Below, piece by piece: positions 43,919 to 51,279 of a DNA stretch of 64,000 nucleotides. The notes under the pieces were generated by a model. The model was not told the origin of the DNA and searched no databases. It saw only the letters and a list, made by a program, of their open reading frames with translations. The position numbers and the translations under genes are program-made. This DNA comes from Cohnella sp. OV330 (GTDB lineage Bacteria; Bacillota; Bacilli; Paenibacillales; Paenibacillaceae). Position 1 is the stretch's first letter; each line of letters begins with the position of its first letter. The DNA lies in NCBI RefSeq assembly GCF_900112065.1, contig NZ_FOKE01000002.1, positions 316,236 through 380,235 of the forward strand, read 5' to 3'.

Positions 43919-43961
43919 GGCCTTTCCTCCTTGGGCATTAGCGACTCAGACGAGAACATGT

Positions 43962-44039
43962 TTAAAACTTCTCCGGGTGCAGCAGGGCGTACACCAGGTA
44001 GATCAGCAGCAGGCCCGTGAAGATCAGCACGATCGTCAT
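43962..44039 (-). CDS. kdpF: Potassium-transporting ATPase small subunit KdpF
   Basis: This 25-residue peptide starts at ATG 44039, with GGAGAGGAG upstream, and reads MTIVLIFTGLLLIYLVYALL then HPEKF. It is a single span followed by the typical L-x-P-E-x-F ending of KdpF, which stabilises the KdpFABC complex. Its start overlaps the stop of the small ORF at 44036-44152 (ATGA). It precedes kdpA by 43 bases. Confidence 0.95.
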   Translation of the reverse strand: MTIVLIFTGLLLIYLVYALLHPEKF

Positions 44040-44152
44040 GCGCGCTCCTCTCCCGTCTTGTCGATCGATCTGTCGCACCAGATCACGAACCCGACGACAA
44101 GCGCGAAGGCGGCGATCAACGTCAACGTCATCCAAATATCAAGCAAATTCAT
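44036..44152 (-). CDS. Small membrane peptide upstream of kdpF
   Basis: This 38-residue ORF starts at an ATG 4-5 bases after AAAAGGAG, the first coding region after the riboswitch terminator. It has a single span (about 5-26: DIWMTLTLIAAFALVVGFVI) and a hydrophilic tail CDRSIDKTGEERA. The stop overlaps kdpF (ATGA), so the two are translationally coupled. I do not recognise it with certainty. It may stabilise the Kdp complex like KdpF, or be a coupled leader peptide. Confidence 0.75.
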   Translation of the reverse strand: MNLLDIWMTLTLIAAFALVVGFVIWCDRSIDKTGEERA

Positions 44153-44189
44153 ACACTCCTTTTCCTTCCGCAAGTAGAAAAAAAGCAAC

Positions 44190-44233
44190 AAAAAAGAAGC
44201 CCGGCAAAGGAGGAACCTTTACCGCGGCTTCTT
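44190..44233 (-). terminator. Riboswitch-controlled terminator of the kdp operon
   Basis: On the minus strand AGAAGCC pairs with GGCTTCT, with an inner TAAAGG/CCTTTG stem. TTTTTTGTTGC follows. It begins immediately after the aptamer P1 3' strand and lies 38 bases before the first ORF. That is the expected expression platform, which terminates when c-di-AMP is bound. Confidence 0.88.
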
Positions 44234-44452
44234 GATCAAGACCGTCGTCTTGGATCGCGCGCGACAAGCGTTGCCTCTCCGATACGCTTGCGAGGTTAGC
44301 TGTCGGATTCGGGCGCGAGAGTCGCCCTACGCCGGGCACGGTTCTTGTGCCAAGCGATTCACCCCTGGAGCCGATGATGGCTCCGGTTGGTTCCCCCGTT
44401 CCTGGTCGTACCAGGATTCAGCGTCTAACGATGCGTAAAGCGGTTCTTGATC
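44234..44452 (-). ncRNA. c-di-AMP riboswitch (ydaO/yuaA type) controlling kdp
   Basis: On the minus strand, the closing stem GATCAAGA/TCTTGATC (44452-44445 with 44241-44234) encloses the hallmark sequences of the ydaO/yuaA class. These are CGGGGGAACC (near 44396), GGGGTGAATC (near 44365), GTAGGG (near 44326) and CCGAATCCGACAGCTAACCT (44313-44294) followed by CGCAAGCG. These blocks are the c-di-AMP-binding core. The downstream terminator makes an off-switch: high c-di-AMP, which reports ample potassium, stops kdp transcription. This class is known to control K+ importers in Bacillus; regulation here is inferred from the structure. Confidence 0.93.
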
Positions 44453-44764
44453 CCTTCTTTCATCGAGCCGTCAAATCCGCGCCTCCTTGCTTGCGAGGCA
44501 TCGTTCTGCACGTATCTTAAGCCCGGCCGCAATTGCTGTAAAGGAACCCAACTTTCATTTCAGACGATATTCTATAACATTCGCTCGGGATGGAAATAAA
44601 TAGACTCTTAAGCTCCGGATTTCTCTCAAATGCTAAATATTATTACGATTATGAGTGATTTTTATAGTATTTTTACACCCTTTTACGGTTTATTTTCTCC
44701 GCTTTTTACAGTAACCTTAAGGAAAACGAGTCCGGAAAATCGAGCGGGCGGGAAGTGGAATTTC
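44453..44764. promoter_or_regulatory. Divergent promoter region between the kdp riboswitch and the kinase gene
   Basis: These 312 bases hold no gene. The AT-rich stretches 44555-44625 and 44625-44725 contrast with flanking GC-rich DNA and should carry the promoters of both transcription units. TATAGAAT on the minus strand (about 44578-44571) is a possible -10 for kdp. No clear KdpE-type operator was recognised by eye. An upstream ATG at 44630 is in frame with the kinase but lacks a ribosome site. Confidence 0.45.
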
Positions 44765-46339
44765 GTGCGGAATATGCAAGCTTTATGGGCGCTCTGGCGG
44801 CCTTATGCCAGCATCGCCCTCCTGATCGCGCTCATGACGTTGGTCATGCATCTGCTCGGACTTGCGTTCGACCTGGTGAACATTGCGCTGATCTATTTAT
44901 TTCCGATGCTGGTCAGCGCGGTGTGGTGGGGCCTTCGGCCTGCGGTCTTTGCAGCCGTGCTCGCGATCGTCGCGTTGGATTTCTTTTTTGTGCCCCCGAC
45001 GCTCAGCTTCTCGGTCGCGGACTTGCGGTATTTGGTTTCATTCGCCGTCTATGTAGCCGTCGCCGCGCTGACCGCCAGTCTGGCTTCGAGGCTCAAGCAG
45101 CAGCTGCGCTATTCCAAGCAGAGAGAAGCGCAAACGGCTGCTTTATATACGCTGAGCAGGCAGATGAACGCAATCACCGACGTGCATGCCTTATTGGATA
45201 ACGTCTCGCTCCAAGCAGCGCAGTCGATGGGCAGCGAGATCGCGATCTATATGCCAGGCCCCTCGGGACTTCTGGCGCTCACCCACCGCTCTGCTTCGGA
45301 TAGCGACTGGGGACAAGGCGATGCGGAAAAAGCGACCGCCAAGCTGGCCTTCGACCACGGCGAAGCGATCGGCTACGGTTCGTATACGCTGCGGGACTTG
45401 CCCGGCTACTACTTGCCGCTGCGAACCGAGGACCGCGTATACGGCGTGCTCGCGCTGAATCTGAAGGAGCGAAAAAGCTTTTTTAACGCCGGGCAGCGGG
45501 AAATGCTCGAGGCGCTGGGCGGACTGGCGGCCAGCGCCATCGCCCGCGCGAAGCTGGCCGAGGAGGCCAAGCTCGCCCACCTGACGGCCGAATCCGAACG
45601 TCTGCGCACGGCCATCCTCGACTCCGTATCGCATGAGCTGCGTACGCCGCTTGCTGCGATTATCGGCTCCGCCACCGTGCTGGCGGCGGACGACGATCTT
45701 TTTACGCCCGAGGACCGGAAGGAGCTCTTGATCAACATTCGCGACGGCGCGCTGCGGATGAACCGGTTGGTAAGAAATCTGCTCAGCATGGTCCAGCTGG
45801 AAAGCGGCATGCTGCGTCTGCGTAAAAACTGGTGCGGCGTGGAGGATTTGATCGGGGTGACGCTGGCTCAGGTCCAGGACTACAAGGAGCATCGCAAGCT
45901 GCAGGTACGGCTGCCCGAGCAAATTCCGTTGGTGTCCGGGGATGAAGTGCTGCTGGAGCAGATGCTGGCGAACGTGGTCGGCAATGCGATCAAGTACAGC
46001 CCGGACTACAGCGAGATCGACATCGCGGTGTCGTCCGATTCGGACACGCTCGTCATTGCCGTGGCCGATCAGGGGGTCGGACTCGCGGATGAGGAATATG
46101 CCCGGATCTTCGATAAGTTTTATCGCGCCGATGCCACCAGGCAAGTGACGGGCACGGGATTGGGGCTCGCCATCTGCAAAGGAATCGCGGAGCTGCACGG
46201 CGGTACGATATCGGGAAGGCGCAACGAGCCGCGAGGCACGGTCATGACGATCGCGCTTCCGATGAGCAAGCCGGTTGAACGGCAAACTCGGCAAGATCGA
46301 TTAAAGGAACAGGAGACGGAGGACGGTGGCAATGAATGA
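44765..46339 (+). CDS. Sensor histidine kinase with DUF4118 and GAF domains (KdpD kinase core without sensor module)
   Basis: Starting at GTG 44765 (GGGAAG upstream; ATG 44774 is an alternative) the protein has 524 residues. Four membrane spans (about 12-115; DFFFVPPTLSFSV) form the DUF4118 domain of KdpD. A GAF-like domain (about 135-265) follows, then HisKA with phospho-acceptor SVSHELRTPLAAIIGSA and an HATPase domain (NAIKYS, ADQGVG, GTGLGLAICKGIAELHGG). The KdpD and USP domains that normally precede the spans in KdpD are absent. They are encoded at 36318 instead. It overlaps the regulator gene by 8 bases, and should phosphorylate KdpE. Confidence 0.93.
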   Translation: MRNMQALWALWRPYASIALLIALMTLVMHLLGLAFDLVNIALIYLFPMLVSAVWWGLRPAVFAAVLAIVALDFFFVPPTLSFSVADLRYLVSFAVYVAVAALTASLASRLKQQLRYSKQREAQTAALYTLSRQMNAITDVHALLDNVSLQAAQSMGSEIAIYMPGPSGLLALTHRSASDSDWGQGDAEKATAKLAFDHGEAIGYGSYTLRDLPGYYLPLRTEDRVYGVLALNLKERKSFFNAGQREMLEALGGLAASAIARAKLAEEAKLAHLTAESERLRTAILDSVSHELRTPLAAIIGSATVLAADDDLFTPEDRKELLINIRDGALRMNRLVRNLLSMVQLESGMLRLRKNWCGVEDLIGVTLAQVQDYKEHRKLQVRLPEQIPLVSGDEVLLEQMLANVVGNAIKYSPDYSEIDIAVSSDSDTLVIAVADQGVGLADEEYARIFDKFYRADATRQVTGTGLGLAICKGIAELHGGTISGRRNEPRGTVMTIALPMSKPVERQTRQDRLKEQETEDGGNE

Positions 46340-47030
46340 GCAAGGCGCACGGATCCTGATCGTGGACGACGAGCCGCAAATCCGCAAGCTGCTTCGCGTG
46401 ACGCTGCAGGCCTATCGATTCGTCATTCACGAAGCGGCGACAGGCGAGGAAGGGCTGGAGCAAGCGGCCTTGGTTTGTCCGGATTTGATCCTGCTCGACC
46501 TCGGGCTGCCTGATCTGTCCGGCCTGGAGGTGCTGAGCCGCATCCGGGAATGGTCGCTTGCGCCGATCATCGTGCTGACGGCCAAGGACAGGGAGGAAGA
46601 CAAGATCGTGGCGCTGGACGGCGGCGCGGACGACTACGTGACCAAGCCGTTCAGCATGGGCGAGCTGGTCGCCCGCATCCGGGTGGCGCTGCGGCATGCG
46701 GCGGCCCATTCGGTTAACGAGCCTGTCCTATCGTTCGGCGCGCTGACGATCGATCTCGTTCGCCGCGTCGTCGAGTTGAACGGCGAGCGAGTGAAGCTGA
46801 CTCCGACCGAGTACGACCTGCTTAAGCTTCTGGCCGTGAGCGCCGGCAAGGTCGTCACGCAGCGGCAGCTGCTGCAGCAGGTGTGGGGCGACCAGCACGG
46901 CGAGTCCGACAGCCACTACCTGCGAGTATACATCGGCCATCTGCGCAAAAAACTGGAGGCGGATTCCACGCAGCCTCAGTATATATTAACGGAGCCGGGA
47001 GTCGGATATCGGTTTCGCTCTCGCGAATAG
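46332..47030 (+). CDS. kdpE: Response regulator KdpE (OmpR/PhoB family)
   Basis: The predicted 232-residue protein starts at the ATG 46332, 9 bases after GGAGG and inside the end of the kinase gene. The receiver domain (1-120) has the DDE pair IVDDEP, the acceptor Asp in LILLDLGLPDLSG, and AKD and KPF. The C-terminal winged helix (about 130-230) has KLTPTEYDLLKLLAV and TEPGVGYRFRSRE. Together with the kinase at 44765 it forms the Kdp two-component system that would turn on the divergent kdp operon at low K+. Confidence 0.94.
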   Translation: MNEQGARILIVDDEPQIRKLLRVTLQAYRFVIHEAATGEEGLEQAALVCPDLILLDLGLPDLSGLEVLSRIREWSLAPIIVLTAKDREEDKIVALDGGADDYVTKPFSMGELVARIRVALRHAAAHSVNEPVLSFGALTIDLVRRVVELNGERVKLTPTEYDLLKLLAVSAGKVVTQRQLLQQVWGDQHGESDSHYLRVYIGHLRKKLEADSTQPQYILTEPGVGYRFRSRE

Positions 47031-47126
47031 CATGATCCCTGCAAACGCAAGATTCGACGAGATTTATCGCAAAAAAACTATTTTATATGGCAAGCCGTCG
47101 CGGCTCGAAGGGAGAGATACCGCAAC

Positions 47127-47537
47127 ATGTCCGTGCAAGTCGCTGAATCGTTGCCGAAGCTGGCCAACCGATTGCAGGCCGTTCAGATCGCGAAGCTGGA
47201 GATCTTCATCGTGCCCCTCGCCGAGAAGAACCGCTGCCGCTATCGCGTCCATTTGCTTTTATCCACGAATGCCGGACCGCTTGCGAGCGAATTGACGCTC
47301 GAAGCCTGCGATAAGCCGTCCGACTGGGTAACCTGGTCGTATGGCTTCCGAAAGATGCTGAATGCCAAGGAACCGTACGACGCGCACGGGTTGAAGCGGC
47401 AATGCCTTGAAAACAGCGTTTATTCGCGCTTGGCACTCGCTGCGCTGCAGCAGCCGATAGACATGCCAAGGCCTATCCGCGCGGATCAACGATCCATTTT
47501 GATAGAGCGCGCGACCCAGTACGTCTGTTTGTTTTAG
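47127..47537 (+). CDS. Hypothetical 136-residue soluble protein
   Basis: It starts at an ATG, 11 bases after GGGAGAG, and is 96 bases after kdpE on the same strand, ending before a strong terminator. The product has no membrane span or signal peptide. It is predicted mixed alpha/beta, with a run of strands near 25-60 (LEIFIVPLAEKNRCRYRVHL). I do not recognise a family. Codon use is like its neighbours, and the frame is clean, so I take it as real. It could share the kdpE transcript. Confidence 0.6.
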   Translation: MSVQVAESLPKLANRLQAVQIAKLEIFIVPLAEKNRCRYRVHLLLSTNAGPLASELTLEACDKPSDWVTWSYGFRKMLNAKEPYDAHGLKRQCLENSVYSRLALAALQQPIDMPRPIRADQRSILIERATQYVCLF

Positions 47538-47591
47538 AAAAGGCTCGCCGAACAATGACGCCCGCTACATAAACATATCTTGACGCAAACA

Positions 47592-47646
47592 AACAGCAAC
47601 AGCCATGGACGCAATTAAAAGTCCTGGACCTGTCGCTGTTTTTTTT
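47592..47646 (+). terminator. Terminator after the hypothetical gene
   Basis: AACAGCAACAG pairs with CTGTCGCTGTT, enclosing an inner CCATGGAC/GTCCTGG stem, with T8 immediately downstream (one mismatch). It lies 55 bases after the 47127-47537 ORF. Confidence 0.88.
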
Positions 47647-47842
47647 GCAAATGAATTGGCCGAAAGACCGGCAAACGCGTTTCTTCCCACAACGCAAAAA
47701 GGAGCGGAAATAATTGGCAGTTCGCGAATTGCTGCCAATGTCTTCATGCCGCACTTTATCGGGTCGATATTCATTTTACAGACCTGTCACTCCGTCATTA
47801 CCCGCTCTGCCAATCTTTCAAACATGCGATGGAGGTTTTTTC
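47647..47842 (+). promoter_or_regulatory. Leader and promoter region of the secreted beta-helix gene
   Basis: This AT-richer leader of about 196 bases has a hairpin ATTGGCAG/CTGCCAAT (47713-47739) with an 11-base loop containing TTCGCGAA, and GGCCGAAAGACCGG (about 47660). GGAGG lies 7 bases before the TTG start. The paired segments could form a structured leader, but I could not match any known riboswitch class, including c-di-GMP-I. Confidence 0.35.
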
Positions 47843-49663
47843 TTGAAAAAGTTTAATTCGGTGGCTTTGGCGCTTGTTGTGGCTCTCAGTGTCATTTATG
47901 GTCTCTCGTCCAATGCCGACAAGACGGCCTATGCGCTCTCCGGCAATATCTCGCAGGTCTTCACCGCCGCCGCCGACTTCAATAATGTGCAAGGCGAGCA
48001 TCAATGGTACTATCAAAAGCTCGTAGGCTCCGTTTATTCGGATCTCGTCTATAACGCCGAGAACGAGCGCTGGCAGCCGACGAACGGCGATTATCCCTGG
48101 GTATCCAAGGATCAGCTGCATCCGGACGAGAACGCCGACGCCGTCCTGAAGTGGGTGTCGCCGGGCAAGGGGACGATCGCGATTACCGGAGAAGTATCCA
48201 GAAGCTCCGAACTCGGAGACGGCATCGTGGTCACGGTCTTGAAGGACAGCAAGATGCTGTGGAAAAATACGTTGACGTACGTGAAAGGCTACGCGCCGAA
48301 GAGCGTCGGCAGCGTCCCCGTCGAAAAAGGATCGGCCATCTACTTTATCGTGAATCGCAAAAACACCACAGTCGGCGATAACGCGCTTTGGAGTCCGACC
48401 ATCGCGTTCACGTCCGCTGAGCCTGTCGTCTCCGCAACGCCGGCCGCAACCGCTACGTCGACACCTACACCTACACCTACACCTACACCTACACCTACAC
48501 CTACACCTACACCTACACCTACTCCTACACCTACAGTAAAACCGACCGCATCGCCAACGCCTACAGCTACGCCGACGCCTACAGCTACGCCAACGCCTCC
48601 GGTCAATCCGGCCGCAACGGCTGCGCCGACGCAAATCGCTACGCCTGCTCCCGCCGGCATCGACGTGACAAGCTGCGGCGCTGCGGCCGACGACGGCAAG
48701 GACGACTATGCCGCCTTCGCTGCCTGCGTGACCAAGGCCAAGACGCTAGGCAAGCTCGTGACCGTGCCGGCGGGCAGCTTCACGCTCGGCAAGATTCTGA
48801 CGCTTGACGGCGTGAGCCTGAGCGGCGCGGGCATGGACAAGACGACGCTGACCTCGACCGACCCGCAGAACGGCTCCATCGACATCAAGGGCGACGGCGT
48901 CACGCTGAGCGGCATCAAGCATGCGTACGCCACGACGGTCGCGCGGGGCAACGGCGCCAACGAGAAGAACAACATCACCGTCCGCAGCGCTACGAATTTC
49001 GTCATCGACCATGTTTATGTCTATAAGTCCAGCACGGCCGGAATCTTGGTTACCTATCAAGCCAAGGGCGGCCGGATTGCCAATAATATCGTCGATTCGA
49101 CCGGCGCCGACGGCATTCATATGACGAACGGCAGCAGCGATATCACGGTCGAAGGCAACCTTGTGAAGGGCGTCGGCGACGACACGATCGCGGTCGTCAG
49201 CTACGACTTGCCGGCCGTCAAGAACATCACGATCCGCAACAACGATGTCGGATACGGCTCCCTGGCGCGCGGCATCTCCGTCGTCGGCGGCAGCGACGTA
49301 TTGATCGAAGGCAATTCCGTCAAGGATACGCAAATGGCGGGCATTTATATCGCCAGCGAAGGCTCCTACAATACGACCGACGTCAACAACGTGACGGTTA
49401 AGGGCAATACGGTCGACCATACGGGCATCCATGAGCCCGAGAACCACCCGAACGTGCTCGTCTACTCTTCGCAAGGCATGATCGACAACGTCACCTTCAC
49501 GGGAAACACGATCCAAAACGCCGCGCATCGCGGAATCGGCGTATGGGGCGACGGTCAAATCAAGGACATTTACTTTACGGGCAATACGCTGATCAACGAC
49601 AAGGGCGCCAACACGACGTTCAAGAACGGCATTATCCACTTGCTGGACAATATCGGCTTCTAG
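47843..49663 (+). CDS. Secreted right-handed beta-helix protein with Thr-Pro linker
   Basis: The start is a TTG at 47843, 7 bases after GGAGG; longer in-frame starts lack a ribosome site. The 606-residue product has a signal peptide (KKFNSVALALVVALSVIYG). An unrecognised N-terminal domain (about 35-190: EHQWYYQKLVGSVYSDL) follows. Next is a Thr-Pro linker (about 205-255) encoded by tandem hexamers, then a beta-helix (about 275-606) with repeated NNITVRSAT, GNTV and DGIHMTNGSSD turns of the pectate-lyase/NosD type. It probably binds or cleaves a polysaccharide outside the cell; no catalytic residues were assigned. Confidence 0.88.
   Translation: MKKFNSVALALVVALSVIYGLSSNADKTAYALSGNISQVFTAAADFNNVQGEHQWYYQKLVGSVYSDLVYNAENERWQPTNGDYPWVSKDQLHPDENADAVLKWVSPGKGTIAITGEVSRSSELGDGIVVTVLKDSKMLWKNTLTYVKGYAPKSVGSVPVEKGSAIYFIVNRKNTTVGDNALWSPTIAFTSAEPVVSATPAATATSTPTPTPTPTPTPTPTPTPTPTPTPTVKPTASPTPTATPTPTATPTPPVNPAATAAPTQIATPAPAGIDVTSCGAAADDGKDDYAAFAACVTKAKTLGKLVTVPAGSFTLGKILTLDGVSLSGAGMDKTTLTSTDPQNGSIDIKGDGVTLSGIKHAYATTVARGNGANEKNNITVRSATNFVIDHVYVYKSSTAGILVTYQAKGGRIANNIVDSTGADGIHMTNGSSDITVEGNLVKGVGDDTIAVVSYDLPAVKNITIRNNDVGYGSLARGISVVGGSDVLIEGNSVKDTQMAGIYIASEGSYNTTDVNNVTVKGNTVDHTGIHEPENHPNVLVYSSQGMIDNVTFTGNTIQNAAHRGIGVWGDGQIKDIYFTGNTLINDKGANTTFKNGIIHLLDNIGF
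48461..48535 (+). repeat. Tandem hexamer ACACCT tract encoding the Thr-Pro linker
   Basis: About 12 near-perfect copies of ACACCT run through the beta-helix gene with one variant (ACTCCT) near the end. A two-copy 17-base repeat with CTACAGCTACGCC follows. The copy number can change by slippage in whole codons, lengthening or shortening the linker without a frameshift. Confidence 0.95.
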
Positions 49664-49686
49664 ACGGCCTCGTCTGAAGCTGACCG

Positions 49687-49718
49687 ACACCGATCCGGGT
49701 CACCGGGTTGGTGTTTTT
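49687..49718 (+). terminator. Terminator after the beta-helix gene
   Basis: ACACCGATCCGG pairs with CCGGGTTGGTGT around GTCA, followed by TTTTT. It lies 24 bases after the stop at 49663. Confidence 0.85.
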
Positions 49719-49794
49719 AATGCGCGTGCAAGTCGGCTGCCCCATTGGTCGAATTGCCTATTATATAAGATTGCCGATTGCCTTCGTGAACGCA

Positions 49795-51081
49795 TTAATC
49801 CCCTATGGCTCGCAATTTCCGGAGAACCTCGAGCAGCATCACGTGGAGACTGACCCACGCGCCGCCGAACACATATCCGGCGAAGACGTCGCTGGGGTAC
49901 TGCACCCCGAAATATATCCGGCTGACGCCCACCGCCAGACAGATCAGAATCGCGCCCAGAACAAGGGGAACCCGGATATAACGAAAGTGGTAATAGCGCA
50001 GAAGCAGAAAAGCCGAAAATCCGCAAACCGTCAAGGAGATCAGCGTCTCCTCGCTGGGAAACGTATTGAAAAGCTGCACGCCTGCCGCTACGGGGCCGGG
50101 GCGATGGAAGACCGCGCGCAAAATCTCGTCAAGGAGCTCCGCTCCGACGACGACCCATACCAGTAAAGTCAGGTCGAGCCTTCGCTCCTTGCTGTGAAGC
50201 ATGATCCAAAGCGCGGAGAGCACTAGCACGGGGCCATATAAATAAAGCGTGCCGAGCTTCTCGAAGGCATGCATCCAACCGCTCCAACTTGGACCGAAGG
50301 ACGCCGTGACCAAAAACGATGCGATCTCGTCGAATTGTCCGAATTCCTGCGCCAAAAAGTCCTGAATCACGCCCAGCATCAGCGAGAAAAAGAGGACGAA
50401 CACGGCAAAAGAAGCCAACAGCAGCAACCGAACCTTGCCGAACGAATGAAAACGGCGCACCCCATGCGTTAGCAATTGCATAAGCGCTTCGACAACTTGC
50501 CGCTTGTACTTCCCGTACACGTAAATCAAGCCTGTTACAAGTGCCGAGGCGATGCCGAAAATAATCATGTAACGGTTGACCGTCGCGTGGTACAGTTCCC
50601 ACTTGGGCCCCAGCACTTTGCCCAGGGAGATGAACAACCCCACCCAGAAGATCGCGCCGGTATACGCAAAAAGCGCGTAACGCCGGAAAGGCATGCGGGT
50701 AACGCCGCAAAAATAACCGGTAATATGCCGGACGCCGGGAATAAAATAAGCGACGAATAGCAGCTTGGCTCCATATTTTTCAAACCAAAGGGTCAGCTTG
50801 TCGATGCGCGCTTCCGTCAGATGGACGCGATGCCCGTACCGAACGATAAACGGCCTGCCTAGCCGATATCCGATCCAATAGGAGAGCGTCACGCCCGTCA
50901 AGACGCCCGAGCCGGCCGATACGATGCTGAACGGCCAGCTTAGTTTTTGTTCATAAACGAAGAGCCCGATTTAGCTCATCATCATCTCGCCGGGAAGCGG
51001 CAGCGCGAGCATCTCCAGACATAGGAACAAGAAGATAAGACCATATCCATAATGCGCAAGCAAGTTTGTCAGCATGTCCAA
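49795..51081 (-). pseudogene. DedA-PAP2 membrane fusion interrupted by an in-frame stop codon
   Basis: From TTG 51081 (GGGAGG upstream) the frame reads a DedA-type start (MDMLTNLLAHYGYGLIF; LPLPGEMMMS). It then hits TAA at 50971-50973, where homologues would have a residue such as Tyr. The same frame continues with IGLFVYEQKLSW through the rest of DedA (FIPGVRHITGY) and a C-terminal PAP2-like domain, to 428 codons in all. The PAP2 motifs are degraded: PSGH reads PSEE, the His after SR is Gln (SRIYFGVQYP), and RPRP reads RPGP. The intact 3' part could start at 50901. It is divergent from mprF. A sequencing error in the stop codon is possible. Confidence 0.8.
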
Positions 51082-51279
51082 TGATAATCGCCTCCCGGAT
51101 GCGCATGCGCGGCGAGCTTGTTGGTATCATTCCTACTTACGCCGGCTTTTAACACTTTGTCTCCCTTACCTAACAAATGACTTCGAAATATAGGAGGTTG
51201 TTCGTCGCGAAAAATATTTTTTTCTAGACGATCGGTAAGGGTATACTTGGTATACGATCACCGGACGAGGAGAACGAGG

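Noticed and set aside
44630-44764. Longer N-terminus for the kinase from ATG 44630
   Set aside because: No ribosome site, AT-rich promoter-like composition and an added peptide without KdpD character. GTG 44765 has a better ribosome site and begins just before the membrane spans.
47647-47842. c-di-GMP-I riboswitch before the beta-helix gene
   Set aside because: The GCAAA and CGAAAG-like stretches were tempting, but the tetraloop-receptor arrangement and the conserved GGACGCAAAGCC-type core are missing.
48461-48535. CRISPR-like array
   Set aside because: Units are 6 bases with no spacers and lie in frame in a coding region; this is a simple tandem repeat.
50971-50973. Possible recoded stop codon (selenocysteine or pyrrolysine)
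   Set aside because: The codon is TAA, which neither system uses, and no insertion element follows. Nonsense mutation or sequencing error is simpler.
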